Source: Nostoc sp. JL33 (lineage in GTDB: Bacteria; Cyanobacteriota; Cyanobacteriia; Cyanobacteriales; Nostocaceae). Taken from it: a stretch of 64,000 bases of DNA. This document shows positions 1-9,225 of this stretch, piece by piece. The translations under genes were made by a program, and so were the position numbers. The stretch lies in NCBI RefSeq assembly GCF_017114985.1, contig NZ_JABXKP010000100.1, forward strand, positions 24,761 through 88,760. Reading direction: 5' to 3'. The notes under the pieces are model-generated. The model did no database searches, was not told where the DNA came from, and saw only the letters and a list, made by a program, of their open reading frames with translations. Within the stretch, counting starts at the first letter, position 1; each line of letters begins with the position of its first letter.

Positions 1-435
1 AGGCATTAGGGAATCTGGGGCCAGCTGCGGCTAACTATGTCCCTGACATCGCCCAAATTCTCAAAGATGAAAAGGTGTACTACTCTGTTCGTGCCAGTGC
101 GGCAGAGGCATTAGGGAATCTGGGGCCAGCTGCGGCTAACTATGTCCCTGACATCGCCCAAATCCTCAAAGATCAAAAGGTGGACAAGTATGTTCGTGGC
201 AGAGCGGCAGAGGCATTAGGGAATCTGGGGCCAGCTGCGGCTAACTATGTCCCTGACATCCTCCAAATCCTCAAAGATCAAAAGGTGGACTACTCTGTTC
301 ATGCCAGTGCGGCAAAGGCATTAGGGAATCTGGGGCCAGCTGCGGCTAACTATGTCCCTGACATCGCCCAAATCCTCAAAGATCAAAAGGTGGACAAGTC
401 TGTTCGTGTCAGTGCGGCAGAGGCATTAGGGAAAA
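1..435 (+). repeat. 105-bp tandem coding repeats (HEAT units)
   Basis: The motif AGGCATTAGGGAA recurs at 1, 106, 211, 316 and 421, an exact 105-bp period (35 codons). The units are almost identical at DNA level, including third positions. This points to recent duplication or gene conversion. The array continues beyond the left edge and fades after 421. Confidence 0.95.
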
Positions 436-2267
436 TCAGACAACTGAAGTTAGAAGAGGTTGTCGTAATTTTGAATTATGCCTACGAACCAAATCAACAA
501 TTCTTTGGTTCTTACTCTGAGAATAATAACTTTGAATTTTGGCGATTTTGGACTTATTTCTTAGGTGGCAGTAGCGAGGAAGTCAAAACCCTACTGACAT
601 GGCTAGGCAGACCTCAAGCAATTCCTGATAAACTGACACACGATGAAGGTGTAAAAACACTAGAACTCTTCCTTAAAGCCTGGGAACCCAGCCGAGATTT
701 AGCACGATTACACGAAGACTTAGCCAAGGAAATCGCTGTAGTCGCCAGAAAAGTTTCTTGGCATCCAGGAGATATTCTCATTTTAGAAAAGCACTACAAC
801 AACCTCAAAGGACTCAACGAAGCTGATTCACTGCAATCAGTCATAATTAACCTCAAGGGTTGGCAGTGGTTTTTTAACGCCAGAACTACTATTTTGATTC
901 ACGCTGCCTTTTGGCTTCTCCTCATCTTTGCCTACCCCAAATTTCCCCAAGTCCAAGCCATCTTCTTCTGGAACCCTTGGGTACGCCGTATTCTCGGCGT
1001 GGGCTATGTCGGCTTTCTCCTCACCTGGTTTCCCCCCTTCCGCCGCAAATTATTTGAACCCTTCAAACCTTCCCTATTAGCCGATGCTGGGTTAGATAAT
1101 TTTCATGACCAATCATACTTCCCAGAATCTCAAGTCAAAGTTCCCGCTTCAGGAGACATCCTGCCAATTACCCCAGCCTTACCCAGCATTCAAGGACAAA
1201 TTATCTTAGAAGGCGATTCTGGCTTAGGAAAGTCGATGTTTCTCCGCCATCTGTTGAAAAACTCCCAGCGCATAGTCGTTTATCTCCCCGCCCAGAAATG
1301 TCATAAAGGCGTAATTGAAGCCATCCAAGACAAGCTACACGGCCAAGCCCAAGATGCAGGCTTTCTGAAAAACCTGATTTACAGTGGCGCGATAGATATC
1401 TGCATCGACGGACTCAACGAAGTCACCGCCGACACCCGCGCAAAAATCTGCCAGTTTGTCGAAAGCTATTTCCGGGGCAACATTATAATGACTACCCAGC
1501 CCCTAGAGTGGACACCCCCCTCAACAGCCAAAACATACTACTTGCAGCCCCTTGAGCAACAACAAATTCAAGAGTTTTTGATCTCCCGTCAGCCGCGACT
1601 ACCCCAAGATGCCAAAATTCAAGGTGCTGATTACGAAAAAGCCTGCACGAATTATTTAACAGAAGTCCTCAAACAGCAACAAGCCCAAGAAGAGTTAGAT
1701 GCTGTCCGCCGAATTCTTTCCAACCCAATGGATCTAACTGTGGTAGCGCTGATGTTATCACAAGGTAAACAGCCAAACTTGTTTCGCCTGCAAGAACAGC
1801 AATACAACCTGATGGCGGCAGAATACCAGCAAGAATGGAATCAAGAATTTCCGCTCAAAAGATTTTCCGCCGCCGTCTACCAAATGCGACTCGAAGACAA
1901 ACAAGCCTTACCCGCCGATGAATTTCACCAAGTTGTCAAGTCTTTGGAAGACGAGAAATACAAGATGGTAGTCAGCCGTCAGTGGCAAGATGAAAAAAGC
2001 GAAGCCAAGAAAGAATGGTACTTCCGCCATGATAAAATCATGGATTTCTTCTTAGTGCAAAACTTTCTGGGCGAAACTGATGCCGCCGAAGGACTATTAG
2101 TTGATAGAATGGGCGATCCGCGATTTCGTGGTGTTTATTTCTTGCTAGCAACCTTACTTGAGATAGATGCAGCCAAAGAACTGCGGGAAAAATTGATTCA
2201 ATACGCGGCTGACACGAGAGACAATACGGTGAGTAATACTTTTGTGCAGTTGTTGCGGACTAGATAA
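1..2267 (+). CDS. HEAT-repeat / NACHT-type P-loop membrane protein, 5' end outside window
   Basis: The frame is open from base 3, so the start lies left of the window; the GTG at 75 is internal. The visible part begins with four to five almost identical 35-residue HEAT-like repeats (to about base 440). A linker follows, then two hydrophobic segments near 875-935 and 985-1040. Next comes a P-loop NTPase with Walker A GDSGLGKS (about 1212-1235) and a Walker B-like ICIDGLNE (about 1399-1422). This order suggests a membrane-tethered STAND/NACHT ATPase with an N-terminal protein-interaction solenoid. Such proteins are often signalling or anti-phage sensors, but that role is inferred. No recognisable effector domain is visible; it may lie upstream. 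Confidence 0.8.
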   Translation, partial: ALGNLGPAAANYVPDIAQILKDEKVYYSVRASAAEALGNLGPAAANYVPDIAQILKDQKVDKYVRGRAAEALGNLGPAAANYVPDILQILKDQKVDYSVHASAAKALGNLGPAAANYVPDIAQILKDQKVDKSVRVSAAEALGKIRQLKLEEVVVILNYAYEPNQQFFGSYSENNNFEFWRFWTYFLGGSSEEVKTLLTWLGRPQAIPDKLTHDEGVKTLELFLKAWEPSRDLARLHEDLAKEIAVVARKVSWHPGDILILEKHYNNLKGLNEADSLQSVIINLKGWQWFFNARTTILIHAAFWLLLIFAYPKFPQVQAIFFWNPWVRRILGVGYVGFLLTWFPPFRRKLFEPFKPSLLADAGLDNFHDQSYFPESQVKVPASGDILPITPALPSIQGQIILEGDSGLGKSMFLRHLLKNSQRIVVYLPAQKCHKGVIEAIQDKLHGQAQDAGFLKNLIYSGAIDICIDGLNEVTADTRAKICQFVESYFRGNIIMTTQPLEWTPPSTAKTYYLQPLEQQQIQEFLISRQPRLPQDAKIQGADYEKACTNYLTEVLKQQQAQEELDAVRRILSNPMDLTVVALMLSQGKQPNLFRLQEQQYNLMAAEYQQEWNQEFPLKRFSAAVYQMRLEDKQALPADEFHQVVKSLEDEKYKMVVSRQWQDEKSEAKKEWYFRHDKIMDFFLVQNFLGETDAAEGLLVDRMGDPRFRGVYFLLATLLEIDAAKELREKLIQYAADTRDNTVSNTFVQLLRTR

Positions 2268-2269
2268 GT

Positions 2270-2304
2270 GGGGCATTGGGCATGGGGCATGGGGCATTGG
2301 GTAT
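2270..2304. repeat. Heptamer short tandem repeat (GGGGCAT-type)
   Basis: Five consecutive 7-mers (GGGGCAT / TGGGCAT / TGGGTAT) follow directly after the NACHT gene. Such heptamer repeats are common between genes in Nostoc-type genomes. Confidence 0.9.
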
Positions 2305-2360
2305 TGATTATTTCTCCCTCATCTCCCCGACTCCCCACCCCCCTCCCTTAACACTTGAAT

Positions 2361-2391
2361 GTGCGTAGGCGTAGCCCGTCGTAGACATCGC
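2361..2391. repeat. Interspersed repeat with core GTAGCCCGTCGTAGACATCG
   Basis: The same core recurs at 15645-15669 and 31924-31952, inverted at 33524-33542, and in a diverged form at 35195-35225. It is a short dispersed element of the host genome. Confidence 0.9.
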
Positions 2392-2462
2392 TTTCATCGC
2401 TATGATCGGATAAACTTTCAAGGCTAGCTGGAATGTTGAATAACTGGGAGCTGATCTGAGAA

Positions 2463-2930
2463 ATGCCTAACACGCTATACGATCAAGATTTGCAATTATG
2501 GATTGAGCAAACCATTCAACAGTTACAAAATCATGATTTTGAGGCGTTGGATATTGAGCATTTGATTGAAGAGCTAGTTGATTTGGGTAAAGCTGAGAAA
2601 AATGCGCTCAAAAGCAATCTGACAATTTTGTTGGCGCATTTACTCAAGTTACAAGTTCAGCATCATGTACCGGATAGCATGAAAGGCAGCTGGTATAGCT
2701 CAATACTTGAACATCGTCAGCGAGTTTTGAATAATTTGGCAGATACTCCTTCTCTAAAAAGTTTTCTGGTAGAAGCGGTGGAAAAAGCCTACCCAGATGC
2801 TCGAAAGCTAGGGATTAAGGAAGGTAAGCTGGCTAAGTTTGGGGTTCGGATACCCCAGGAAAGTGAATATCCCACGGTTTGCCCTTTTTCGATTGAGCAG
2901 ATTCTAGATGAAGATTTTTACCGGCTGTAG
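2463..2930 (+). CDS. DUF29 family protein
   Basis: A 155-residue protein starting at ATG 2463. It opens with LYDQDLQLWIEQTIQQL and continues with a helical core containing IEHLIEELVDLGKAEK and LLAHLLKLQ, then SWYSSILEHRQRVL. This is the usual pattern of DUF29 proteins, which are numerous in cyanobacteria and of unknown function. Length fits the family. Two further DUF29-like genes lie at 58.1-59.1 kb. It stands alone between intergenic repeats and has no clear operon partner. Confidence 0.85.
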   Translation: MPNTLYDQDLQLWIEQTIQQLQNHDFEALDIEHLIEELVDLGKAEKNALKSNLTILLAHLLKLQVQHHVPDSMKGSWYSSILEHRQRVLNNLADTPSLKSFLVEAVEKAYPDARKLGIKEGKLAKFGVRIPQESEYPTVCPFSIEQILDEDFYRL

Positions 2931-3125
2931 AGGATCGCTCTCATATTGGTTTACATCTAGATAGATAGACAGGTGAACCGAAAAGTTCTACAATCTGACT
3001 GATTGCGGTAATTTTACCTATTGCCCAATCCATATAAGCATAGTAAAGATTTTCTAGTGATTCCGTTTGATTGCGGAAGCACTAAATTAATATAGGAAAG
3101 TCTTTAAGTAAGGGACAGCAAACTA

Positions 3126-3248
3126 ATGGATGTAAAGCTGATTCTAGCTGGATTAACAGTTATCTTTACGCTTTCGTGCTTATTTTTTGGCACGAAAAAT
3201 GGATTCTATGATTCAGATAACTATCACGGCAATGGCTCCGCACATTGA
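3126..3248 (+). CDS. Small single-helix membrane protein (40 aa)
   Basis: ATG 3126 to TGA 3246-3248 encodes 40 residues. The first half, MDVKLILAGLTVIFTL then SCLFFGTKNG, looks like one membrane helix; the tail is polar and ends NYHGNGSAH. I recall very similar 40-aa hypothetical proteins across cyanobacteria, but this is memory, not a search. An AAGGGA lies about 12 nt upstream as a weak ribosome site. No function is known to me. Confidence 0.6.
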   Translation: MDVKLILAGLTVIFTLSCLFFGTKNGFYDSDNYHGNGSAH

Positions 3249-3547
3249 GATAAGTCTGTAGACACTTGGGCGACTTCCCGTAGGGTGAGTTGGCTAAGAT
3301 AGCTCAGAACTTACAAAGGGAAAATAAACAAGAAGCATCCTTTAGCTCCTAGTTTGATGACTTTCTTGTTAGCCCACCTTTCCGAACCAGTGCAGGTTCG
3401 GTGGAGGCGTCCTCCCCAATCAAAAATCCGTATTCTCAGGGTGTAGGGGCGCACAATAAAACTTACCCCTAAGTCACAAAACCAAAATTTGTGTAACTTT
3501 TGGCTTTTGGGATATGTCCATGATGATGAGGTTTGAGGGGAGGAAGC
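3249..3547. other. Intergenic stretch, no gene seen
   Basis: About 300 bases without a convincing reading frame. Just before the next gene there is a strong ribosome site, GAGGGGAGGA (about 3535-3544). Fragments near 3385-3415 and 3445 resemble dispersed Nostoc repeats. Confidence 0.6.
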
Positions 3548-5218
3548 ATGAGGGATAATCTGTCGGCATCTTCTCGCGTAGATGCTGCCGAAGCAGGTAG
3601 TGAATTAGAATGTTTGCCCTATAGTGTCCAGCATGACAATGAGGGCGTGTGTTTATTGGTGAAGATGGGGCCACATCGCATCCTGTTGGACTGTGGTTTG
3701 GAGGATATTTCATCGCTGGCTAAAGGGCTTAATGAGTCGGTACGTGGAGCTAGTTCGCCCCTACCAGCAGATTTAGTTTTGATTAGTCACGCCCACCCAG
3801 ATCACGCCAGAGGGTTACTGGCACTGCATAAAGCTTTTCCCAAGTTACCTATTTATGGTAGTGAGGTGACTAGCAAGTTGCTGCCGCTCAATTGGCTAGA
3901 GCAAGAAAGAGAGGGAATTTCCCAATTTTGTCATGCTTTGCCGTTGCGATCGCCTGTGGAATTTCAAGAGGGTCTGGTAGCAGAATTATTTCCCGCCGGG
4001 CATCTACCAGGGGCAGTGGCAATTCTACTTACCTACACCACCAAGCAGCGTATTTACAAGCTACTGTATACAGGCGACTTTTTCCTGTCAAACTCACGGT
4101 TGGTAGAAGGTTTGCGTTTAGAGGAATTGCGAGGCTTAGACTTGGATGTGCTGATCATTGAAGGCAGTTATGGCACATCGCGTCATCCTCATCGCCGTAC
4201 CCAAGAAAATCAACTAGCAGAGCGAATTAATCGGGCGATCGCTGACCATTGTTCTGTCATCCTTCCCACCCCAGCTTTAGGATTGGGTCAAGAACTGCTA
4301 ATGCTCTTACGGTCACATCACCACTTCACCGGACGAGATTTAGATATCTGGGTAGATGGTGCTGTGGCGACTGGATGTGATGCATATCTAGAACTGCTAC
4401 CCCACCTCCCCCCATCCGTGCAGAACTTTGCCCGCCATCAACCCTTGTTTTGGGATGAACGGGTGCGTCCCCGCGTGCGTCGTTTACAATCAGAACACCG
4501 TCCCACAGTAGGCAAGTCACCTTGTATAGTCCTTACCGACTCTAAAGATGATTTGGGTAAGCACTGCCAACTAGACTCAGGCCCTTGGCTGATCCTCCTA
4601 CCAGAAAAAATTGATATAAAAGTTAACAAAGAATATTTAGCGCCTACCACTGTCGAAACCTATCTTTTAGCTCAACATAGTGATGGGCCTGGTACTACGC
4701 AGCTAATTCATAATTTGCGACCCCAGCACGTCATTTTCGTCCACGGTTCTCCTGCCTACTTGGCAGACCTGACTAGCTTAGAGGAGTTGCAAAACCGCTA
4801 CCATGTACATTCCCCGGCGGCTGACACCTTAGTAGAACTGCCCATCGGCGATACATTTTTACAACCAGCAGCACCAGAAACTAACTACGAAGGTGAACTA
4901 ACAGAGTTGGCAACAGTAATCACCATCACCCTACCCAATGTGATTACTGCCGATCCGCGTTGGCGGCAATTTGCCGATACTGGTTTAATCGAAGCTCGTT
5001 GGCAAGGGGAAGAACTAGTATTAAGGGGATTGTCTCAACGAGAACTGCTCAACCAAAATAGCGATCGCTATACATGGACAGATGTAGACTGTTGCGGTAC
5101 CTGCCGACATCAAAGGGGGCAGCGGTGTTGGAATCCAGCTTCCCCGTTATATAACTTTAAGGTAACTCTAGAAGGTTACTGTCCTGCCTTTGAAGGTTTA
5201 TCTAGTCCTGAGTCTTGA
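3548..5218 (+). CDS. MBL-fold / beta-CASP-like metallo-hydrolase
   Basis: A 556-residue cytoplasmic protein. The ATG at 3548 is preferred over the upstream TTG 3533 because a strong AGGGGAGGA site sits directly before it. The metallo-beta-lactamase motif HAHPDH (about residue 82) follows an ILLDCG strand. Further blocks are GDFFLSNSR, EGSYG and a late FVHGSP, as in beta-CASP RNA-processing MBL enzymes. The last 45 residues hold a Cys cluster (CCGTC, then RCW and GYCPAF) that could bind zinc or be a redox site. Nuclease activity is inferred from the fold; the exact substrate is unknown. Confidence 0.8.
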   Translation: MRDNLSASSRVDAAEAGSELECLPYSVQHDNEGVCLLVKMGPHRILLDCGLEDISSLAKGLNESVRGASSPLPADLVLISHAHPDHARGLLALHKAFPKLPIYGSEVTSKLLPLNWLEQEREGISQFCHALPLRSPVEFQEGLVAELFPAGHLPGAVAILLTYTTKQRIYKLLYTGDFFLSNSRLVEGLRLEELRGLDLDVLIIEGSYGTSRHPHRRTQENQLAERINRAIADHCSVILPTPALGLGQELLMLLRSHHHFTGRDLDIWVDGAVATGCDAYLELLPHLPPSVQNFARHQPLFWDERVRPRVRRLQSEHRPTVGKSPCIVLTDSKDDLGKHCQLDSGPWLILLPEKIDIKVNKEYLAPTTVETYLLAQHSDGPGTTQLIHNLRPQHVIFVHGSPAYLADLTSLEELQNRYHVHSPAADTLVELPIGDTFLQPAAPETNYEGELTELATVITITLPNVITADPRWRQFADTGLIEARWQGEELVLRGLSQRELLNQNSDRYTWTDVDCCGTCRHQRGQRCWNPASPLYNFKVTLEGYCPAFEGLSSPES

Positions 5219-5306
5219 GTGCTGAGTTAGGATTTATTACTCAGCACTCGGCGAGAAGTCAAAGATAAGGCTTGCTTACATCTGACAGTCGGTGACTCAG
5301 CACTGA

Positions 5307-5618
5307 TTATTCTGGATTCGAGTCAGTGTAACGGTTGTGGATGCGTTCAGCTTCGGGACAATCTTCTGTCATCAGAGGTTCCACATTCCCGCGTGGTACT
5401 GAAGCCAATTTTTGCGTTACAGCACCAATGCTCTCGAGGCGAACCATTTCTTCCCAAGAACAAACTTCGTCCTCTTCTTCTGTTTCATAGCGTAGGGTCA
5501 CTAAATCTCCCTCTATGTCGATGATGCGGGCGCGTTCGATCCAGCGTTGCTGGTCCCGCAAGAAAACACATACCTCGCGCCCATCGCAACAGAGTTGATA
5601 AATCTTGCGGTGTAGCAT
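5307..5618 (-). CDS. Conserved cyanobacterial hypothetical protein (103 aa)
   Basis: A small, acidic, soluble protein starting MLHRKIYQLCCDGREVC, with a beta-rich centre and an acidic TEEEDEVCSWEEM segment. I recognise it as a conserved cyanobacterial protein of unknown function. There is no signal peptide or membrane helix. It is convergent with the MBL gene, with about 90 bp between their stops. Confidence 0.75.
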   Translation of the reverse strand: MLHRKIYQLCCDGREVCVFLRDQQRWIERARIIDIEGDLVTLRYETEEEDEVCSWEEMVRLESIGAVTQKLASVPRGNVEPLMTEDCPEAERIHNRYTDSNPE

Positions 5619-5639
5619 GTACTGTTTCTGCCTTTTTAA

Positions 5640-6191
5640 ACAACGTAGTTAAACCTGTCAAAATCTGGGTTCTACCCCATTAGATTACACCTTTAAGAGG
5701 TTAATTTCACCGTTGAGAACAAGTACGCTTCATGACCCAATCCCAAGACTTGCTTGTAGTTGTCAAAATATCGGGAAATGTTGGGTCATTAATCAATGGT
5801 TGCTCTAGCAATGAACTCAATCCCCCCCCGGATGGTTCTAGGGAATGTCTGCTTTATAGAAGTCAAACAATTCGGTACCTGTCCTAAGCAGGTTTATATT
5901 TGTTGGTGAGTCATTCTTACCATTATGTAATAAAGAATACTCCAAAATAATCGTTGATTGCGGTTGTTTAACTTGCCTACTTTTAATCATTGGCATTACT
6001 GGGAAGTCCGGGGACTTGGCTTTACTTTTACCCACTTGTATCTGATCTTAACTCATTCTCTTGCTGACCTTGACGGTTTTCAACAACAACATTCAAAGAG
6101 TTTTGAGTTTTTAAGGTTTTTGGCTGCTCATGTCATGCTTGACTAAGATAAAAGGCAACGGAGTCAGGACAAGAGGCTCCAGAGGCAAAGG
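5640..6191. other. Intergenic region, no supported gene
   Basis: About 550 bases. Short open frames occur on both strands (for example 5838-6035 minus and 5958-6146 plus) but overlap each other, lack ribosome sites and resemble nothing I know. Confidence 0.6.
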
Positions 6192-6245
6192 AGATGGCGG
6201 ATAGAGGGGAAAGACGATGAGAAAATTCCCCTCTATCCGCCATCT
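6192..6245. repeat. 20-bp perfect inverted repeat (hairpin)
   Basis: The arms 6192-6211 and 6226-6245 (AGATGGCGGATAGAGGGGAA and its complement) are perfect, with a 14-nt loop. It lies 12 bp beyond the stop of the minus-strand gene at 6258. It could act as a transcript 3' hairpin, though there is no T-run. Confidence 0.85.
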
Positions 6246-6257
6246 TCTGTGGCAATA

Positions 6258-6476
6258 TCAGCAAGATTTATATGGTAGGGGAAATTCCATAAGCACGTTC
6301 GACGAGGACGCTTCTCGTTTAATTTGACCTGCGCGAACTGCATTGTATAGGGTTGCCAGGGCTGACAAATCCTGTTCCTTCCAGCATTTAGTGGCCAGCA
6401 CTTGCTGGAGTAAACCCTCAGATTCAACACTAAGATATCCAGTTTGGAAGGCAGATTCAACGAGTGTGCGAATCAT
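6258..6476 (-). CDS. Small conserved cyanobacterial protein (72 aa)
   Basis: Starts MIRTLVESAFQTGYLSVESE and continues GLLQQVLATKCWKEQDLSAL, then YNAVRAGQIKREA. This pattern is familiar as a short, mostly helical cyanobacterial protein of unknown function. A hairpin follows the stop codon directly. Confidence 0.65.
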   Translation of the reverse strand: MIRTLVESAFQTGYLSVESEGLLQQVLATKCWKEQDLSALATLYNAVRAGQIKREASSSNVLMEFPLPYKSC

Positions 6477-6668
6477 CTTGATTAGGGCAGAGTGAACAAT
6501 TTGTTACGTCAAGTGTGGAACATTTTTCTCTGCTACTAATTGATATGGAACATAAGTATTGTGTGATTATAGTTACATTTAATTGGTGATTTGTATCACA
6601 ATAGCATCACAATAATCAGTCATACAATCAAAGGATTTTAGATTTGAGATTTGAGATTACCCCAGCAA

Positions 6669-7457
6669 TCAAGCAAAAAACTGGCGGAAATCTTCATCTT
6701 TTTGACTTAATTGCACCCAGTCTAGATTTAAGGACTGGAATTTTTGCACCAAGCGATCGCAAGCCGGACGTTCGGTAGCATAATGTCCAGCATCGATTAA
6801 AATGAGATTGCAATCGCGGCTTTCTTGAAACTGATGAAATTTACAATCAGAAGTCAGATAAGCTTGAGCGCCAGTTTTGGCGACGTCTGAAATGTAACTA
6901 GCCCCCGAACCGCCCAAAACGGCAACTCGTGAAATTGTTTGCTGCAAATCAGCAGTTGGGGAAAAAATCAAATTAGGGGAAGCAAGTCGGGTTTGAATCG
7001 CTGTGAGTAACTCCTGTAATGTCAAAAATGGCTCTAGCAAACCAACACGCCCATATCCTAATCCGGCTTGTGTAGGTACTATGGGAGTAACTTCTTTGAG
7101 TTCTAAAATCTGAGCCAAAACGTCAGCCGTACCATCCTGCACTTGGTCGAAATTCGTGTGAGCAGTGTAAATACCAATATTGTGGGTAAAGGCTAACCGT
7201 ACCATTTCCGCGATCGCTTCACCAGTGCGTAAGGACTTGAGAGGATTAAAAATTAAGGGATGATGGGCAAATATCAGATTAGCATTTAGAGCGATCGCTT
7301 CTTCGATTACTGCTAAAGTCGGTGTCAAACACACCAAAACCCGTGCTTTTTCCTGCAAAACTCCTGGTTCAATCTGCCAGCCACAATTATCCCAGCTTTC
7401 ACACCAAGCGGGATTTGCCCATGCTTCAAACCAAGTAATTAAATCAGCAATTTTCAT
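6669..7457 (-). CDS. NIF3-like dinuclear metal-centre protein
   Basis: Nif3/YbgI family, 262 residues from ATG 7457; the frame opens earlier at a TTG (7475) but the ATG matches the usual family start MKIADLITWFEA. The metal ligands of the family are visible: FAHHPLIF, TAHTNFD and DAGHYATER. Known members form hexamers with two metal ions per subunit. The substrate is unsettled; the name does not imply nitrogen fixation. Confidence 0.9.
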   Translation of the reverse strand: MKIADLITWFEAWANPAWCESWDNCGWQIEPGVLQEKARVLVCLTPTLAVIEEAIALNANLIFAHHPLIFNPLKSLRTGEAIAEMVRLAFTHNIGIYTAHTNFDQVQDGTADVLAQILELKEVTPIVPTQAGLGYGRVGLLEPFLTLQELLTAIQTRLASPNLIFSPTADLQQTISRVAVLGGSGASYISDVAKTGAQAYLTSDCKFHQFQESRDCNLILIDAGHYATERPACDRLVQKFQSLNLDWVQLSQKDEDFRQFFA

Positions 7458-7496
7458 AATTATTTTCTTCAGCAATTTTTAATTTTTAATTGCTAA

Positions 7497-8246
7497 TCAG
7501 TGTCTCTGTGGTTGAATATCTAATTTTAATGCTAATTGCTGGCGCATTTCTTGGAAAGGTTTGTTCCATACAGGGCTAGCATTCCAGTCCCACACTGCCA
7601 CCGGGATAAGTTGTTCTTCAGCAAGATAAGTTAGCAGACGATATTCATCTTCTGGTTCACGAGAAAAAGTGAAGGGATTGCGGTAGCCAGTATCACACAG
7701 TTTATAAGATATGACCTGACCGTGACTAATACGTTGTAAAAGTTCTTTACCTTTGACGAGTAAATAATCTAAAAAAACCAGACTAAAAGGCTCTATATGT
7801 GCGCGTTTTTGTGGCTCTTTTTGTACCCATCTTGCCCAGTCAAATCCATACATAAAATCGTGAACGTAACGAAAGCGCATTTCCGTTTTATTTCCGAACA
7901 TCTCTATCAGAGAAACCATCTTTTTAGCAAAAACTTTTAAATAAGGAACAGCGCCCTCATCTGCTACTAAAGCCTGCCTAAGCATACTACTTACCAGAAA
8001 ATCAAAATCCCAGAAGATGTTTTCTGGAAAATTTTGTAACTGAGTATATACTATGGATTGGAGAGTTTCCTGAAGGGTTGTGAGGAGTTTAATATCGGTG
8101 TTTTGTTCAATAATCAAATTTCCTAATTCTGCAAAACTGGTAATTAATGTCTTGTGGGGATTAAGTGACAATAGGTTTATAGACTGCTGGGCAAATATTT
8201 CATCAATAAAATGGAAAGTATGAGTTGGTGTCAGTTCTTGCTTCAT
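7497..8246 (-). CDS. Conserved hypothetical protein (249 aa)
   Basis: A soluble protein rich in aromatic and Leu residues, with no signal peptide or membrane segment. Recognisable stretches include ENIFWDFDFLVSSMLRQAL, RFRYVHDFMYGFDWARWV and VAVWDWNASPVWNKPFQ. I do not recognise the family. It lies about 40 bp upstream of the NIF3-like gene on the same strand, so co-transcription is possible. Confidence 0.7.
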   Translation of the reverse strand: MKQELTPTHTFHFIDEIFAQQSINLLSLNPHKTLITSFAELGNLIIEQNTDIKLLTTLQETLQSIVYTQLQNFPENIFWDFDFLVSSMLRQALVADEGAVPYLKVFAKKMVSLIEMFGNKTEMRFRYVHDFMYGFDWARWVQKEPQKRAHIEPFSLVFLDYLLVKGKELLQRISHGQVISYKLCDTGYRNPFTFSREPEDEYRLLTYLAEEQLIPVAVWDWNASPVWNKPFQEMRQQLALKLDIQPQRH

Positions 8247-8543
8247 AGTAATTGAAATAGCCCAGGCAGCTTACACTAAACATTAGTGTATATCGGAACA
8301 ACTAGATTATTAAATAACCACAAATAAACTTAACTTTTTCATTTACAAATTGACACGAATTCTCGAAATGTGTATTTGGTAAACTTGGCATAAATAATTT
8401 TTATGCTCAAGTTATCACAGCGAAATGTATTTAATGCTTATCACCGCGCAGTTTACAATATTATACCCAAATAATATGCAGTATAAACAGAGTATTTAAA
8501 CTCTACAAAGCGGCACTTTAAATAAACTACAATTAAGAATTAT
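8247..8543. other. AT-rich intergenic region
   Basis: About 300 AT-rich bases between the genes at 8246 and 8544. I see no gene. It probably carries the promoter of the 7497-8246 gene. Confidence 0.5.
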
Positions 8544-8957
8544 CTATCCAGAAATGTGAACAACCAATTCTCTTAAATGACTGCGGTGGCGGTGTTCCCA
8601 AATATAAATTCCCTGCCAAGTTCCCAGTACCAAATGGCCACGATTAATCGGAATATGTTCAGAAGTGTGGGTGAGTGCGGTACGAATGTGTGCCGGCATA
8701 TCATCGGGGCCTTCTGCATCGTGGATGTATTTGCCTGATTCTGGCACGAGTTTTGCCATAAAATTAGCTAGATCCACAAGAACATCAGGATCGGCATTTT
8801 CTTGGATGACTAAACTAGCTGAAGTGTGGCGCAAAAATAAAGTACAAAGGCCAGTTTCAACTCCCGATTCTGTAACTATGGCTTCAATTTTCGCGGTTAT
8901 ATTGTAAAAAGATTTGCCAGTGGTGGAAATTTTTAGTAACTTTTGGTAGTGACTCAT
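8544..8957 (-). CDS. YjbQ / UPF0047 family protein
   Basis: 137 residues, the usual length. Family motifs are present: LFLRHTSASLVIQENADPDV, then EGPDDMPAHIRTALTH, and the C-terminal GTWQGIYIWEHRHR. Members are annotated as secondary thiamine-phosphate synthase-like proteins because some complement thiE mutants. The physiological role is uncertain. Confidence 0.9.
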   Translation of the reverse strand: MSHYQKLLKISTTGKSFYNITAKIEAIVTESGVETGLCTLFLRHTSASLVIQENADPDVLVDLANFMAKLVPESGKYIHDAEGPDDMPAHIRTALTHTSEHIPINRGHLVLGTWQGIYIWEHRHRSHLRELVVHISG

Positions 8958-9000
8958 TTAAAACAGTAATTATTGATGACAGTAAAAGCTAATTAGCAGT

Positions 9001-9225
9001 TCAATCTGCTTGATTTGGTTGTTGTTCTGCCGTTGGTTGATCACTAGACTGAGTATGTCTTCTCCTAAAGAAGCTTAACACGGCATTTACAAAATCTTTT
9101 AGGATACCGGGGATGATAGGTGTGTTAGGCAGATTGTGAGACAAAGCTGTAATGTTATCTAGGTTCGGTTTTAGCAGTTCCAAACTCTCTTTAGAATATG
9201 TTGTATCGTCTTGGTTGGTATTCAT
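9001..9225 (-). CDS. Small hypothetical protein, partner of 9222-9719
   Basis: 74 residues with a short amphipathic stretch (GILKDFVNAVLSFFRRRH) and a Gln/Pro-rich polar tail. Its start overlaps the stop of the upstream membrane-protein gene by 4 bp, which implies translational coupling. Not recognised. Confidence 0.6.
   Translation of the reverse strand: MNTNQDDTTYSKESLELLKPNLDNITALSHNLPNTPIIPGILKDFVNAVLSFFRRRHTQSSDQPTAEQQPNQAD

Noticed and set aside
2463..2930. Part of a defence operon with the NACHT gene
   Set aside because: About 195 bp with repeats separates them and DUF29 genes occur widely, so no functional link can be supported.
5838..6146. Two overlapping short frames on opposite strands
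   Set aside because: No ribosome sites, no familiar motifs, and they overlap each other.
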